DNA of 64,000 nucleotides from Thalassotalea sp. (GTDB lineage Bacteria; Pseudomonadota; Gammaproteobacteria; Enterobacterales; Alteromonadaceae), in assembly GCA_029237915.1 (NCBI GenBank), contig JAQWHD010000065.1:62001-126000 (forward strand), read 5' to 3'. The stretch's first letter is position 1. Each line of letters starts with the position of its first letter. A program made the translations under genes and the position numbers. This document shows positions 9,879 to 21,349 of this stretch, piece after piece. Below the pieces are notes generated by a model. The model made no database searches, was not told where the DNA came from, and saw nothing but the letters and a program-made list of their open reading frames with translations.

Positions 9879-11909
9879 ATGAAATTAAACCCCGGACAAA
9901 ATGAAGCAAAAAAATACGTTAGCGGCCCATGCTTAGTGCTAGCGGGTGCTGGCAGTGGTAAAACCGGTGTTATTTGTCAAAAAATTTCCTATCTTATTCA
10001 AGAGTGTGGCTATAAAGCGCGTAATATTGCTGCTGTAACTTTTACCAATAAAGCCGCACGTGAAATGAAAGAGCGTGTTAGTAAAATGCTGGGTAAAGAG
10101 CATTCTCGTGGCTTAATGGTGTCTACGTTTCACTCCTTAGGTTTAGATATTGTGCGTCGTGAAATTAAAACCCTTGGTTTTAAACCTGGTTTCACTCTAT
10201 TCGATGATCAAGACAGCTTAGCGCTATTGAAAGATTTAACCGAAGAAGAGCTTGATGGTGATAAAGAATTATTATCTCGCTTGCAAAGTGCAATCTCCAA
10301 TTGGAAGAACGACCTGCTGCTTCCAGACATGGCATTAAAGCGTGCTGTCGGTGCTGACGAAATTATGTTTGCTGAATTCTATCAGCGTTATCATAAAAAT
10401 ATGCGCGCCTATAATGCCTTAGATTTTGATGATTTGATCATGATCCCAACCTTACTGTTACGTAATTACCAAGAGGTAAGAGATCGCTGGCAGAATAAGA
10501 TTAAATACCTATTGGTGGATGAGTATCAAGATACCAACACCAGTCAGTACGAGTTAGTGAAATACTTAGTTGGTGAACGCGGCCGTTTAACTGTGGTAGG
10601 TGATGATGACCAATCAATATATTCGTGGCGCGGGGCAAAGCCACAAAACTTAGTGCTACTGGGTAAAGATTTTCCACAATTAAAGTTAATTAAGCTTGAG
10701 CAGAACTATCGTTCGAGTGGTCGTATCCTCCAATGTGCCAATATTCTTATTGCTAATAATCCGCATGTTTATGATAAAGCGCTGTTTAGTGAGCTTGCTT
10801 ATGGCCCGGAGCTACGCGTAGTTAAAACTAAAAATGAAGATCATGAAGCCGAGCGAGTTGCTGGTGAATTGCTTGGTCATCGTTTTATCAATAAAAGTAA
10901 ATTTAAAAACTACGCCATATTGTACCGTGGTAATTTTCAATCGCGAGTGATTGAAAAAGTATTTATGCAAAACCGCATCCCTTATAAAATAAGCGGTGGC
11001 ACCTCATTTTTCTCCCGCTCTGAAATTAAAGATATCATGGCTTTTCTGCGTTTGATCGTAAACCCAGATGATGACAATGCGTTTTTACGAGTGGTGAATG
11101 TACCGCGCCGTGAAATTGGCCCTGCCACCTTAGAAAAATTAGGTACTTATGCGAATATCAGACAAATAAGTATGTTTGCTGCGAGTTTCGAATTAGGCCT
11201 AGAGCAGCACTTATCTGGACGTGGTCTGATCAATGTACAACGTTTTACGCGTTTAATTGTTGAAACAGAAGACAATGCTAATCGTGGAGATACTGCTGCA
11301 GTACTCAGAGGCTTTATTCAAAGCATTAACTACGAAGATTGGTTGTATGACACATCTCCAAGCGCAAAAGCCGCAGAAATGCGCATGAAGAACGTTACTC
11401 AGCTATTTAGTTGGGTTACTGAGATGCTTGAAGGTAATGATCAAGATGAGCCAATGACGTTGGCGCAAATCGTTACTCGTTTAACTCTGCGTGACATGAT
11501 GGAACGTGGTGAAGATGAAGAAGAGACCGACCAAGTACAATTGATGACGTTACATGCGTCAAAAGGTTTGGAATTTCCGTATGTATTCTTAATTGGTATG
11601 GAAGAAGGCATGTTACCGCATCAAACTAGTATTGATGAAGATAACGTAGAGGAAGAACGCCGCTTAGCTTATGTAGGGGTTACCCGAGCGCAGCGTGAAA
11701 TGATATTTACCTACGCCCAAGAACGCCGTCAATACGGTGAAGTGATCCGCACAGAACCCTCTCGTTTCTTATATGAAATGCCGCAAGACGATTTAGTGTG
11801 GGAGCAAGGTGGTGAACGCAAACATACCGCCGTAGAAAAACAAGAAAAAGGTCAAGCCGGTGTAGCCGGCTTAAGAGCAATGCTTGCAGCTAAAAAAGCT
11901 AAAGAATAA
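9879..11909 (+). CDS. rep: ATP-dependent DNA helicase Rep
   Basis: 676 aa UvrD/Rep helicase; [58 protein letters not shown]. Confidence 0.94.
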   Translation: MKLNPGQNEAKKYVSGPCLVLAGAGSGKTGVICQKISYLIQECGYKARNIAAVTFTNKAAREMKERVSKMLGKEHSRGLMVSTFHSLGLDIVRREIKTLGFKPGFTLFDDQDSLALLKDLTEEELDGDKELLSRLQSAISNWKNDLLLPDMALKRAVGADEIMFAEFYQRYHKNMRAYNALDFDDLIMIPTLLLRNYQEVRDRWQNKIKYLLVDEYQDTNTSQYELVKYLVGERGRLTVVGDDDQSIYSWRGAKPQNLVLLGKDFPQLKLIKLEQNYRSSGRILQCANILIANNPHVYDKALFSELAYGPELRVVKTKNEDHEAERVAGELLGHRFINKSKFKNYAILYRGNFQSRVIEKVFMQNRIPYKISGGTSFFSRSEIKDIMAFLRLIVNPDDDNAFLRVVNVPRREIGPATLEKLGTYANIRQISMFAASFELGLEQHLSGRGLINVQRFTRLIVETEDNANRGDTAAVLRGFIQSINYEDWLYDTSPSAKAAEMRMKNVTQLFSWVTEMLEGNDQDEPMTLAQIVTRLTLRDMMERGEDEEETDQVQLMTLHASKGLEFPYVFLIGMEEGMLPHQTSIDEDNVEEERRLAYVGVTRAQREMIFTYAQERRQYGEVIRTEPSRFLYEMPQDDLVWEQGGERKHTAVEKQEKGQAGVAGLRAMLAAKKAKE

Positions 11910-11928
11910 ATAGTAGTGCAAACGACCT

Positions 11929-13008
11929 TTAAGCGGATGCTAGGTATTCTTCAATACGGCCTGTACCTTTAGCTTTTGCTTTATGCAATGCTTGGTCAGA
12001 GTATGCGATCAGTTCACTAAAGTCGGCTATACTAGCGCTGTTTGTAATCGCTCCAATCGATGCTGTACAACGCATCTCTGACGATTCTGTAACAGCGGTG
12101 CTGTTGAATAGTGTATTAATTTTTCTGGCTAGTCGCTTTGCTTCAAGTATCGTTCTTTCTGGCATAGCAATAATAAATTCTTCTCCACCTAAACGACCAA
12201 AAACATCTGAATCTGAACAGACATTTTTGATTTTTTCAGTAATAGATTGTAAATAACAGTCCCCTACTTTGTGGCCGTAAAGCTCATTTACTCGTCTGAA
12301 ATTATCAATGTTAATGAGTAACAAAGAAAAAGGTCGGTTACTGTTTTTACAAGACCTGAAATGTTGAGCGCCAGCCGTAAAAAAGTAATCTCTACTGTTC
12401 GTTCTTGTTAATACATCAATGCTCGCTAGCTGTTTGAGTTCTTTTTCAGTACGTTCTAACTGTCTACCAAATAAATTTAATACGATAAGTACTTCAACCA
12501 TGATGCAAAAGATCACTGACTGATAAAGTATATTATTTAACTCGGTGTTTAATTCGATTAATGGTGTGTAATTAACGGTATTTTGACAATAAAACAGCAG
12601 CATAATAGCCAGTATTGATAAAACCAATTTCTGTTTAAATTGGTGTAATTCGAACAATAAAAAAGCACCGGTAGGCACAAGAAAATAAAATAGATGAAAG
12701 CCAGAGTCTTTGGTTACGTAAACATTAGTACAAACCCATAAATGCAACATAAGCACAATAAAAAACCAATGTTTAGCCTTGGTAGGAGCATCTACCGCCA
12801 TGATAATAAGACCACAAGCATAGGCTATGGTAAAAATTAAATTTATAACAGCAACTTTTGGTTCGTTAAGGTAAAAATAATAAAAGGCTGAGTAAAGAGC
12901 GGAAAGTAAAACAGTGAATAAGGTAATAAAGTTCATCGTCTGAACTTTAGTAATGGCAGACAGCTCTTTACTTTGACTACCTAAATTGATGATTTTGGAA
13001 AAGGTCAT
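11929..13008 (-). CDS. Membrane diguanylate cyclase (GGDEF)
   Basis: Multiple N-terminal TM segments; FGRLGGEEFIIAMPE catalytic motif. Confidence 0.88.
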   Translation of the reverse strand: MTFSKIINLGSQSKELSAITKVQTMNFITLFTVLLSALYSAFYYFYLNEPKVAVINLIFTIAYACGLIIMAVDAPTKAKHWFFIVLMLHLWVCTNVYVTKDSGFHLFYFLVPTGAFLLFELHQFKQKLVLSILAIMLLFYCQNTVNYTPLIELNTELNNILYQSVIFCIMVEVLIVLNLFGRQLERTEKELKQLASIDVLTRTNSRDYFFTAGAQHFRSCKNSNRPFSLLLINIDNFRRVNELYGHKVGDCYLQSITEKIKNVCSDSDVFGRLGGEEFIIAMPERTILEAKRLARKINTLFNSTAVTESSEMRCTASIGAITNSASIADFSELIAYSDQALHKAKAKGTGRIEEYLASA

Positions 13009-13167
13009 TAGGAAATTATTTTGATTATTTGTTAAATAATACCTAGCGATAGGTTAAAAACCAACATTTTAAAGCTATATATTATGCCGACCAACTCGCT
13101 AAAGTATATAATTATATAAAAATCAGTTGGTTATTAAACTAAAGACATTCATCTAACTGATATTATT

Positions 13168-15183
13168 TTACGCGCAGTAAATAATGTCAGCAGAATTATC
13201 GGTATCGTCATTAGTAAGAATAGCTTGTGGTTTATTGATGAAATAACCTTGGCCATATTCACAACCTGCGGATTTTGCTAAATCGAGCTGTGCTTGAGAC
13301 TCTATGCCTTCGGCAATAAGTCTAAAACCTAAGTACTCGCCTATTGAACATAAGCTTTTAGCTAACATTAAATTCTTTTGGTTGTGAGTAAATGAACGGA
13401 CAAAGAGCTGATCAAGTTTGATAAATTCAAATGGATAATTATTTAGATAAGTGAGTGACGAAATACCTGAGCCATAATCATCTAAGGCTAATTTCACTCC
13501 AGTCTTCTTCAGTAGTTTTAATTGCTTTAAAGTGTGCTCACTATTTTGGCTAAAAGCCATTTCGTTGAACTCAATAATCAGACGTTCCGGGGCAATGAAA
13601 GTGTCTTTAATTACCTGGTTTAATTGTTTCACTGTCTTGGTTTGCACCAAGTGTTTACCTGATAAATTAACACTAACATAAGTGTTTTTATAAGCAGCCT
13701 CTTCATCCCAAGTTTGTAACTGCTTGCCCGTTTGGGTTAATACCCAAAATTCAATTTCAGTGATCAAACCGGTTTCTTCAGCCATGCTTAGAAATTCATT
13801 CGGTGCTAATAAGCCTTTTTTAGGGTGCTGCCAACGTAATAGTGCTTCAAAACCAATAGTTTCACTACTCACTAGGTCATTAATTTTTTGAAAGTGTAAT
13901 ACGAATTGTTGCTCGTTTACTGCTTTGCGTAGCTCTTGTTCTAGGTTAAGGTTGGCTAATAGCTCTTCGCGCATGCTGTCATCAAAGAATACAAATCTTC
14001 CTCTACCCAAGGCTTTTGCTTGGTACATGGCCGCATCGGCATCACGAAGTATTTCAGTGCTTGAGTTATAATTACGTTCACATATGGCAATACCTATACT
14101 GGCACTACTGAATAACTCTTGGTCATCAATCGTGAAGGGCTCTTTAATAGTCTCAATGATCCTCAGAGCAATTTCTTCAGCATCGTCATGATGTGCTAAT
14201 GAGTCGAGTAAGATAACGAACTCATCGCCACCGAGACGGGCGAGAATATCGTTACCCCTAATGCATTGGGCAATACGGTCAGAAATTTGAATTAAGAGCT
14301 GATCACCAACATGGTGACCTAAGGTGTCATTAATCACTTTAAAGCGATCTAAGTCGATAAATAATACCGCAAACCTATGATTGGTGTGGCGTTTTAAGTG
14401 TTTTAATGAGTGTTCTAAGCGCTCAGTAAACATCGAACGATTAGGTAGTTTAGTTAACGTGTCGTGATGAGCTGCATGGTACAACTGTTGTTCAACTTTT
14501 CTGCGCTCTTCTACTTGCTTACGTAAGTTAAAGTTGCTCTGTTGCAAGTGCTGAGTTCGATCAAAAATAACATCTTCAATATCGTTGTTATATGCTTTTA
14601 ATTGTTCGTTTGCTTTATTACGTAAAATAGCTGAGGCAATATGCAGGGCAATAAATTGAATTAATTTTAAATCATTTACTAGTGCTTTACTGTGCCCTAA
14701 AAACCCTTTTATACCGACCAAACCAACGGTGATATTTTCGATGATTAGTGGTGCTGCCAGCCAAACATCCACTAGCTTGGTTTCATTATTACGATTTGGG
14801 AAAGGACGATTGGTTACTTTATTATCCGTTTCTAAAATACTAACGTGCTCATGATTTATTAACACCGGCTTACCGAGCGAGCTAATAAACTCGACTAAGT
14901 CAGCATCGAGTTGCTGATCTATAGGAGCACAGTTTAAATGGTCAACATAAAAGTGATCGGAACTGCGGTTATGAGGCTGAGTAAATAACTGAATGTATAG
15001 ATTGTCAGCAGGGAAGTAGCGCTGAATGATTTGTTGTAATTGCTGATAAAAAACAGATAGATCTGTTACCGAGCTAGTCAGTTCAGATAAAAGTAGTAAG
15101 CCCGTTTGGATTTTCTTAGTTTGCTTGTATTGCTCTAATAGAGTTTTAAGCTTAAATAGTTGTTTTTCGCTTTTATTCAGCAT
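13168..15183 (-). CDS. GAF–GGDEF–EAL cyclic-di-GMP turnover protein
   Basis: ARLGGDEFVILLDS; EALLRWQHP, ALDDYGSGISSLTYL, AEGIESQAQ; N-terminal GAF-like region. Confidence 0.88.
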   Translation of the reverse strand: MLNKSEKQLFKLKTLLEQYKQTKKIQTGLLLLSELTSSVTDLSVFYQQLQQIIQRYFPADNLYIQLFTQPHNRSSDHFYVDHLNCAPIDQQLDADLVEFISSLGKPVLINHEHVSILETDNKVTNRPFPNRNNETKLVDVWLAAPLIIENITVGLVGIKGFLGHSKALVNDLKLIQFIALHIASAILRNKANEQLKAYNNDIEDVIFDRTQHLQQSNFNLRKQVEERRKVEQQLYHAAHHDTLTKLPNRSMFTERLEHSLKHLKRHTNHRFAVLFIDLDRFKVINDTLGHHVGDQLLIQISDRIAQCIRGNDILARLGGDEFVILLDSLAHHDDAEEIALRIIETIKEPFTIDDQELFSSASIGIAICERNYNSSTEILRDADAAMYQAKALGRGRFVFFDDSMREELLANLNLEQELRKAVNEQQFVLHFQKINDLVSSETIGFEALLRWQHPKKGLLAPNEFLSMAEETGLITEIEFWVLTQTGKQLQTWDEEAAYKNTYVSVNLSGKHLVQTKTVKQLNQVIKDTFIAPERLIIEFNEMAFSQNSEHTLKQLKLLKKTGVKLALDDYGSGISSLTYLNNYPFEFIKLDQLFVRSFTHNQKNLMLAKSLCSIGEYLGFRLIAEGIESQAQLDLAKSAGCEYGQGYFINKPQAILTNDDTDNSADIIYCA

Positions 15184-15308
15184 TTATTCCTGTTCCTTCA
15201 GGGCTGTTAACACAACGACTGTTAACGCTAATACCCGTTTTAACCAATGGGTGTTAGGTCAACAAACTTCAGAGTTATAATTGTAGCTAATATATTATTT
15301 ATAGCAAA

Positions 15309-15333
15309 AAAAACCAGGTAAAACCTGGTTTTT
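15309..15333 (-). terminator. rpoH terminator
   Basis: AAAAACCAGGT–AAA–ACCTGGTTTTT, 11-bp stem with flanking A/T tracts. Confidence 0.82.
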
Positions 15334-15353
15334 AAAAATTCTATAGCTAAATA

Positions 15354-16223
15354 TTAGTGTTCACTAATACCTAGTTTTAATTTGTTTAATGCGTTCTTTT
15401 CTAACTGACGAACACGTTCAGCTGAAATTTCATATTTGTCAGCTAAATCTTGAAGTGTCGCTTTATCATCAGTTAACCAGCGAGAACGAATAATATCTTG
15501 GCTGCGTTCATCTAAAGATGACATGGCACTGAATAATTGGCCATTAACGTGGTCATCCCAGTTATTACCTTCAACTTCAGCAGATAAGTCAGATGATTTG
15601 TCTTCTAAAAACTGTGCAGGAGAAAAACTACCAGAGTAACTGCCTGAATCATCATCGCCATCGGTAATATCAAATGCTTGATCTGAACTACTCATGCGAG
15701 ATTCCATTTCCAGTACGTCTTTGGTTGTTACGCCTAAGGTATCAGCAACAGTGTTTACTTCTTCGTTACTAAACCAGCCTAAACGTTTTTTGTTTTTACG
15801 TAGGTTAAAAAACAGTTTACGTTGTGCTTTAGTGGTAGCAACTTTAACGATACGCCAGTTTTTCAGAACAAATTCATGTATTTCTGCTTTAATCCAATGC
15901 ACAGCAAACGATACTAAACGTACGCCAACATCTGGATTGAAACGTTTTACCGCTTTCATTAAGCCTACATTGCCTTCTTGGATCAAATCAGCTTGTGGTA
16001 AACCATAGCCTGAATAGCCTTTAGCAATATGAATAACGAAACGTAAATGAGACATGATTAAGTCTTGGGCAGCGGTTAAGTCATCTTCATGATAAAGACG
16101 ACATGCTAATTCATGTTCTTGTTCAGCGGTAAGCATAGGGATGCTATATGCTGATTGCATGTATGATTCAATACTGCCACCTGACGGTACAGTTAATGCC
16201 ATAGAGTGCGAATAATTTGTCAT
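15354..16223 (-). CDS. rpoH: RNA polymerase sigma factor RpoH (sigma-32)
   Basis: 289 aa; [70 protein letters not shown]. Confidence 0.96.
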   Translation of the reverse strand: MTNYSHSMALTVPSGGSIESYMQSAYSIPMLTAEQEHELACRLYHEDDLTAAQDLIMSHLRFVIHIAKGYSGYGLPQADLIQEGNVGLMKAVKRFNPDVGVRLVSFAVHWIKAEIHEFVLKNWRIVKVATTKAQRKLFFNLRKNKKRLGWFSNEEVNTVADTLGVTTKDVLEMESRMSSSDQAFDITDGDDDSGSYSGSFSPAQFLEDKSSDLSAEVEGNNWDDHVNGQLFSAMSSLDERSQDIIRSRWLTDDKATLQDLADKYEISAERVRQLEKNALNKLKLGISEH

Positions 16224-16481
16224 GAAAAACCCTCTTTACTTCTGAAAAAACAAGCTACAAAACCTAGCTTGGACTCTGGATACTAGCATAGCTCTTTTGA
16301 GATCGCTAATTTAAAAAACACCTTAATTTAATCGATAAAATTGATGCTTATTGAATTAATACTAACTATTTGATTAATATAATAATAAAAGGTTCAAAAA
16401 AGAAGTTTTAAGAATTGTAACATACTGTTAATGCTAATTAATTTAGCATTAACAGGCGATTATTTTTAATTGTTTAGCAAA

Positions 16482-17462
16482 CTATTCTGCGCTTGGCTCG
16501 ATTGAACTAATATGCTGACGTACAGAAATATAGCTGCCTAATAAACCTAGGCTAATGGCGGTCAATATCAAAAATATAACTTCAGAAAAATCTAAGCCAT
16601 CTAAAGAAAATTGGCTTTGATACAACTGTGCTAAATCAATAATGGCGAAATCAAGATAATAACTAAGTAACGCCACGGTTATTGCTGCGAGCAAACCACC
16701 AAAAATACCATACCACATGCCGGTATACATAAATGGGCGTTGGATAAACGCATCGGTAGCGCCAACCATTTTCATTACCGCAATAGCGTCTTTTTGATTG
16801 AGAATAGCAAGACGTATCGTATTGCCTATAATCAATACGACCGATAAGCTTAATAACACGGCTAATGCGGTGACAATATCTTGTATCAATACCATCATCG
16901 CTTCAAGGCGAGTGAGCCAATCTAAATCAAGCTTGCCTTGGGCTACTTCACGTTCGGATTCTAATTTTTCTAATAATGCTTTTGCAGCGGTTGCTTGACT
17001 AAAACGTTTACTAGGCGTTACTAACAAGGTGGCTGGTAATGGGTTGCTGTCTAGGTAAGTTAATGCTTTGCCAAATCCAGATGATTTTTTAAACTCTGCT
17101 AATGCGTCATTGGCTGAAATATAACGTACTTTTTTTACTTCTGGATAAAGTTGTATGCGTTTTACTAAATTTTGCGCGCCTTTATCATCAATATTGAGCT
17201 TAAGGAAAACACTGATCTCGGCTGCAGAATTCCACTGACTGCTGATTTGTTTGGCATTTTTGGTGAACAAATGCAAAGTTGCAGGTAAGGTTAAACTAAT
17301 ACCCAGCACTAAAATGGTCATCATTGAAGCCATTGGCGTGCGCCATAAGTCACCTAAACTGCCCGTTGCTTGTTGTAAGTGGCGAATGGGTAACATTAAT
17401 AAATTGTTGAAGCTAAATGGCTGCTTATTACGTAGGCTACCTTGTTGGTTATTACCCGCCAT
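16482..17462 (-). CDS. ftsX: Cell division permease-like protein FtsX
   Basis: 326 aa, follows ftsE; VRYISANDALAEFKKSSGFGKAL and four TM segments. Confidence 0.94.
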   Translation of the reverse strand: MAGNNQQGSLRNKQPFSFNNLLMLPIRHLQQATGSLGDLWRTPMASMMTILVLGISLTLPATLHLFTKNAKQISSQWNSAAEISVFLKLNIDDKGAQNLVKRIQLYPEVKKVRYISANDALAEFKKSSGFGKALTYLDSNPLPATLLVTPSKRFSQATAAKALLEKLESEREVAQGKLDLDWLTRLEAMMVLIQDIVTALAVLLSLSVVLIIGNTIRLAILNQKDAIAVMKMVGATDAFIQRPFMYTGMWYGIFGGLLAAITVALLSYYLDFAIIDLAQLYQSQFSLDGLDFSEVIFLILTAISLGLLGSYISVRQHISSIEPSAE

Positions 17463-18148
17463 TAGTTTGCCTCCATATCATTTTGTTCCAGACCATCGGT
17501 GATCATGGTGCCTTGTTTTAATGTTAAAGTGCGATATTTCATTCGCGCAATAAGTCCTAAATCATGGGTAGCAATCAACACACAAACACCAACAGAGTTA
17601 AATTCTTCAAACAGTCTAATAATATCTAATGATAATTTAGGGTCGAGGTTACCTGTTGGTTCATCGGCAAGGATTATTGGTGGCTTATTCACGATAGCTC
17701 GGGCAATACCTACTCGCTGTTGTTCGCCACCGGAAAGCATATATGGATAACAGCGAATTTTACTGCTTAAACCAACTTTTTCTAAGGCTGCTTCAACTCG
17801 TTTGCGAGTTTCTCTTGGGCCAACACCTTCAATAATCAGAGGTAGGGCAACATTATCGAAAACGGTTCTATCTTTTAAAAGATTATGATTTTGAAAAATC
17901 ATGCCGATATTGCGGCGCATGTAAGGAATTTGATTGTATTTAATGCTGGATATATCGACGCCATTAATGGCGACTTTGCCAGCGGTTGGTTTTTCCATAA
18001 CCGAAATTAGTTTTAATAAAGTACTTTTACCAGCTCCTGAATGCCCTGTTAAAAAGGCCATTTCACCCGCATCAAGATTAAAACTGATGTTACGTAGGGC
18101 ATTAAAGCCCCCTGGATAGGTTTTATTTACTGCATTAAAACTGATCAT
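17462..18148 (-). CDS. ftsE: Cell division ATP-binding protein FtsE
   Basis: ABC ATPase: [48 protein letters not shown]. Confidence 0.96.
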   Translation of the reverse strand: MISFNAVNKTYPGGFNALRNISFNLDAGEMAFLTGHSGAGKSTLLKLISVMEKPTAGKVAINGVDISSIKYNQIPYMRRNIGMIFQNHNLLKDRTVFDNVALPLIIEGVGPRETRKRVEAALEKVGLSSKIRCYPYMLSGGEQQRVGIARAIVNKPPIILADEPTGNLDPKLSLDIIRLFEEFNSVGVCVLIATHDLGLIARMKYRTLTLKQGTMITDGLEQNDMEAN

Positions 18149-18239
18149 GTTTTGCCACTTTTTATTTTTATATTCAAACCAACGAAGGGTAAGTTTTAGC
18201 TAATCATATTATTTTTAACAGGTTTTGCTTTATCTGTAA

Positions 18240-19526
18240 CTATTTATCGAAAAGTGCCTCAATAAAGTCATTACCATTAAATGGTCTTAAGTCATCAATC
18301 CCTTCACCCACACCTAAGTATTGAATTGGAATGTTAAACTTATCTGCAACAGCAAATACAACGCCACCTTTAGCGGTACCGTCTAGTTTTGTCACGACTA
18401 ATCCGCTAAGACCAACAGCATCGTTAAATAACTGAGTTTGACTTAAAGCATTTTGGCCGGTGCCAGCATCGATAGTAAGTAATACTTCGTGCGGTGCATC
18501 GGCATCGATTTTTTTCATCACCCGAACAACTTTTTTAAGCTCTTCCATAAGGTGAGCTTTATTTTGCAAGCGCCCAGCGGTATCGGCGATAAGAATATCT
18601 ACGCCTTTAGTTTTTGCAGAATTAATGGCATCAAAGATAACTGATGCGCTATCGGCTCCGGTATGTTGGGCAACAACAGCGATATCATTACGTTCGCCCC
18701 ATACTTGTAATTGCTCTACTGCTGCAGCTCTAAAAGTATCACCAGCAGCTAACATTACGGATTTCCCTTCAGCCTGAAACTGCTTAGCAAGTTTACCTAT
18801 AGTTGTGGTTTTACCTACGCCATTAACGCCAACCATCAAGATAACCCTTGGGCCGTTAATTTCTTTAGCTGGAGGCGTTTCAATGCTATCTAAAATCTTT
18901 TGTAATTCAATTTTTAGCAGGTCATAAAGTGCTTCTGCATCTTTAAGTTGCTTGCGTGACGCGGATTCAGTTAATGAATCAATGATTTTAGTTGTGGTAT
19001 CTACGCCAACATCAGCCAGTAATAACTGAGTTTCTAACTCTTCAAATAATTCGTCATCAATTTTCTTACCGCGAAATAAGTCAAAAATTCCTCCGCCTAG
19101 GTTTTTCCTAGTTTTAGATAAGCTTTGCTTTAATCGGCTAAAAAATCCAGATTTTGGTTTGTCTTCTACTCTTGGTTCGCTAGACTTTTCTGCTTCTGCT
19201 TCTGCTTCTGCTTCTGCTTCTGCTTCTGCTTCTGCTTCTGCTTCTTCAGCTACAGCTGATTCAACAATAGCAACTTCTTGATCAGCAATTAATTCGCTAG
19301 TGTCGTTATTAGTAGTGACTTCAGCTTCAGGTTCGGATTCAGGTTGAGGCTCTGCTTCTACAGACACTTCTGCTTGTTGAGTTTCGCTAGTCGTTGCAAC
19401 CTCAGAATGAGAAAGTTGTTCGCTTTCAACGCTGCTTTCTTGTTGTTCAACTTCGGGAGTATCTACTGAACTTGCTTTTTCAGTATCTTTTTTAAACCAG
19501 GAAAACAGGCCTTTTTTCTTCGACAT
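18240..19526 (-). CDS. ftsY: Signal recognition particle receptor FtsY
   Basis: SRP GTPase: VGVNGVGKTTTIGKLAKQF, DTAGRLQNK; likely start MSKKKGLFSWFKKD at 19526 rather than ORF-track 19595. Confidence 0.94.
   Translation of the reverse strand: MSKKKGLFSWFKKDTEKASSVDTPEVEQQESSVESEQLSHSEVATTSETQQAEVSVEAEPQPESEPEAEVTTNNDTSELIADQEVAIVESAVAEEAEAEAEAEAEAEAEAEAEKSSEPRVEDKPKSGFFSRLKQSLSKTRKNLGGGIFDLFRGKKIDDELFEELETQLLLADVGVDTTTKIIDSLTESASRKQLKDAEALYDLLKIELQKILDSIETPPAKEINGPRVILMVGVNGVGKTTTIGKLAKQFQAEGKSVMLAAGDTFRAAAVEQLQVWGERNDIAVVAQHTGADSASVIFDAINSAKTKGVDILIADTAGRLQNKAHLMEELKKVVRVMKKIDADAPHEVLLTIDAGTGQNALSQTQLFNDAVGLSGLVVTKLDGTAKGGVVFAVADKFNIPIQYLGVGEGIDDLRPFNGNDFIEALFDK
19189..19242. repeat. 6-bp microsatellite (TCTGCT)9 inside ftsY encoding (Ala-Glu)n
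   Basis: Nine perfect TCTGCT units; encodes EAEAEAEAEA in acidic N-terminal A domain. Confidence 0.95.
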
Positions 19527-19711
19527 AATAAATTGATTCACTAATTGCGTTGGTAAACATAACAAACAAGGATAAAATTGAGTGTATAATATCATCTTAT
19601 AGCAAGTACATTAAGTTTTTTCCCATTCATAGCAAACAAACTTAATTGCATTGCTATTCGTTAGTGATGAAAAACTAAAGTGTTCAAAAAACAACAAAAG
19701 TAAACAGATTA

Positions 19712-20320
19712 ATGGCTAGAAATAATTCAAATAGAAGTAAATCAGGTAAACCCGCAGCAAACAATAAAGCTGGCAGTGTGCGTATTATCGCGGGTAAATA
19801 TCGCGGTCGAAAATTACCTGTGATTATGGCTGAAGGTTTAAGACCAACGACTGATAGGGTTAAAGAAACAGTCTTTAACTGGTTAATGCCTTATTTGTTT
19901 GACGCCAAATGTTTAGACTGTTTTGCCGGCTCAGGTAGTTTAGGTTTTGAAGCCTTATCTAGAGGGGCGGTCAGCGTTGAATTTTTTGAGTTGAATAAAC
20001 AAGCAAGTTTGCAGATCAGTAACAATATTAAATTACTGCAAGCAGATGAGGCGAAAGTAAGCACTGGCAGTTGTTTGCAATTATTACCGACAAAAACTAA
20101 CGCTCAATATGACTTAGTCTTTATCGACCCACCTTTTCGTCAAGGGCTAGTAAAAGAAACAGCACAATTGCTTGAGCAAGAGAATACCTTAGCAGAAGAT
20201 GCGGTTATTTATCTTGAGGTTGAAGCGGAGTTAAGCCAACTAGAATTACCAAGTAACTGGCAGCTGATCAAAGAAAAAGTGGCTGGCCAAGTTGCTTATC
20301 GCTTATACCAGCGTAACTAA
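19712..20320 (+). CDS. rsmD: 16S rRNA (guanine(966)-N(2))-methyltransferase RsmD
   Basis: RIIAGKYRGRKLPV, LRPTTDRVKETVFNWL, LDCFAGSGSLGFEALSRGA, FIDPPF; divergent from ftsY. Confidence 0.95.
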   Translation: MARNNSNRSKSGKPAANNKAGSVRIIAGKYRGRKLPVIMAEGLRPTTDRVKETVFNWLMPYLFDAKCLDCFAGSGSLGFEALSRGAVSVEFFELNKQASLQISNNIKLLQADEAKVSTGSCLQLLPTKTNAQYDLVFIDPPFRQGLVKETAQLLEQENTLAEDAVIYLEVEAELSQLELPSNWQLIKEKVAGQVAYRLYQRN

Positions 20321-20345
20321 TTTAACTTAAAAGTTAGTTGTTTAA

Positions 20346-20561
20346 CTAACTGTATTGTAAGCGAAAGCCTATTTTCAGCGTTACCTGATAATGAGCAACC
20401 TTACCGTCTTTGATGTGGCCACGAGTTTCAATAACTTCAAACCAATTCATGTTATTTACGGTTTTTGAACATTCCGCTAAAGCGTTTTCAATCGCTTCTT
20501 CAATGCTGTTTGGTGATGAACCGACAACTTCGAGTTTCTTGTAAGTGTGATGATCGGACAT
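20346..20561 (-). CDS. Dodecin family flavin-binding protein
   Basis: 71 aa: YKKLEVVGSSPNSIEEAIENALAECSKTVNNMNWFEVIETRGHIKDGKVAHYQVTLKIGFRL. Confidence 0.88.
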   Translation of the reverse strand: MSDHHTYKKLEVVGSSPNSIEEAIENALAECSKTVNNMNWFEVIETRGHIKDGKVAHYQVTLKIGFRLQYS

Positions 20562-20679
20562 AGCTATTCCTTATCTTTTATATTTAAATGAGATATTACT
20601 CTTATATAAAGAATAGCTTAATATTTTGTAGACTCTACTATTTACCGATTTAACGAATAACAATTTAATTAAATTGCTA

Positions 20680-21288
20680 TTAGTCTAACTCGATACCTAA
20701 GCTAGACATGCCTTCTGACAAGGCAAGTTGTTTTAATTTTTTACAAGTGTCGGCGTTTTCTTTGGCTCGATTCAAGGCGTTAAATAATTCTTGCTGAGTT
20801 GCCATCTCCCACTGCATTAATGGGTGGTCTTCAATATCTTGTTCTTTAAGAATAATATCGTCTTGATCGCTTTGCTCCTGCGCTAAAATTAAACCTACAT
20901 AATAGCTAACGCTGCTTTTTGACAATAAAGGCACATTACCTATTGTCTCATCATCATTATCTTGTATGCCCTGCAATAAAGAGCCTAAAGCCATGCAGGC
21001 ATCAAGAGCAGGGTGTACACCAAAAAAATCAAAATCTTCAATGTCAGGTATTACTTCTTCAAGTTTCTCTAGCTGTACCGCAAAGTTAATTTTTACTTGT
21101 CCTTGGCCTAAACGTTGCCAAATTAAATCTAACTGATTACGTAATAAAGCCGGATCGCCGAAATCGGCCGCTTGCGAAAACATTTTATAATTAGGCAACA
21201 TGCGCTCTAATAATGCCGCAGCAAAAGCCGTTTGTTGCCAAAGAGAAAGGTTTTTTAGGTTTAAGTTTAATGCCACGGTTATCACCAA
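20680..21288 (-). CDS. YjaG family (DUF416) protein
   Basis: 202 aa; LSLWQQTAFAAALLERMLPNYKMFSQAADFGDPALLRNQLDLIWQRL. Confidence 0.8.
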   Translation of the reverse strand: MVITVALNLNLKNLSLWQQTAFAAALLERMLPNYKMFSQAADFGDPALLRNQLDLIWQRLGQGQVKINFAVQLEKLEEVIPDIEDFDFFGVHPALDACMALGSLLQGIQDNDDETIGNVPLLSKSSVSYYVGLILAQEQSDQDDIILKEQDIEDHPLMQWEMATQQELFNALNRAKENADTCKKLKQLALSEGMSSLGIELD

Positions 21289-21349
21289 TTAACAAAGAGT
21301 TATGGTTATTATAACGCAATACTAAAAACTAATGGCAGAACATTTTTTA

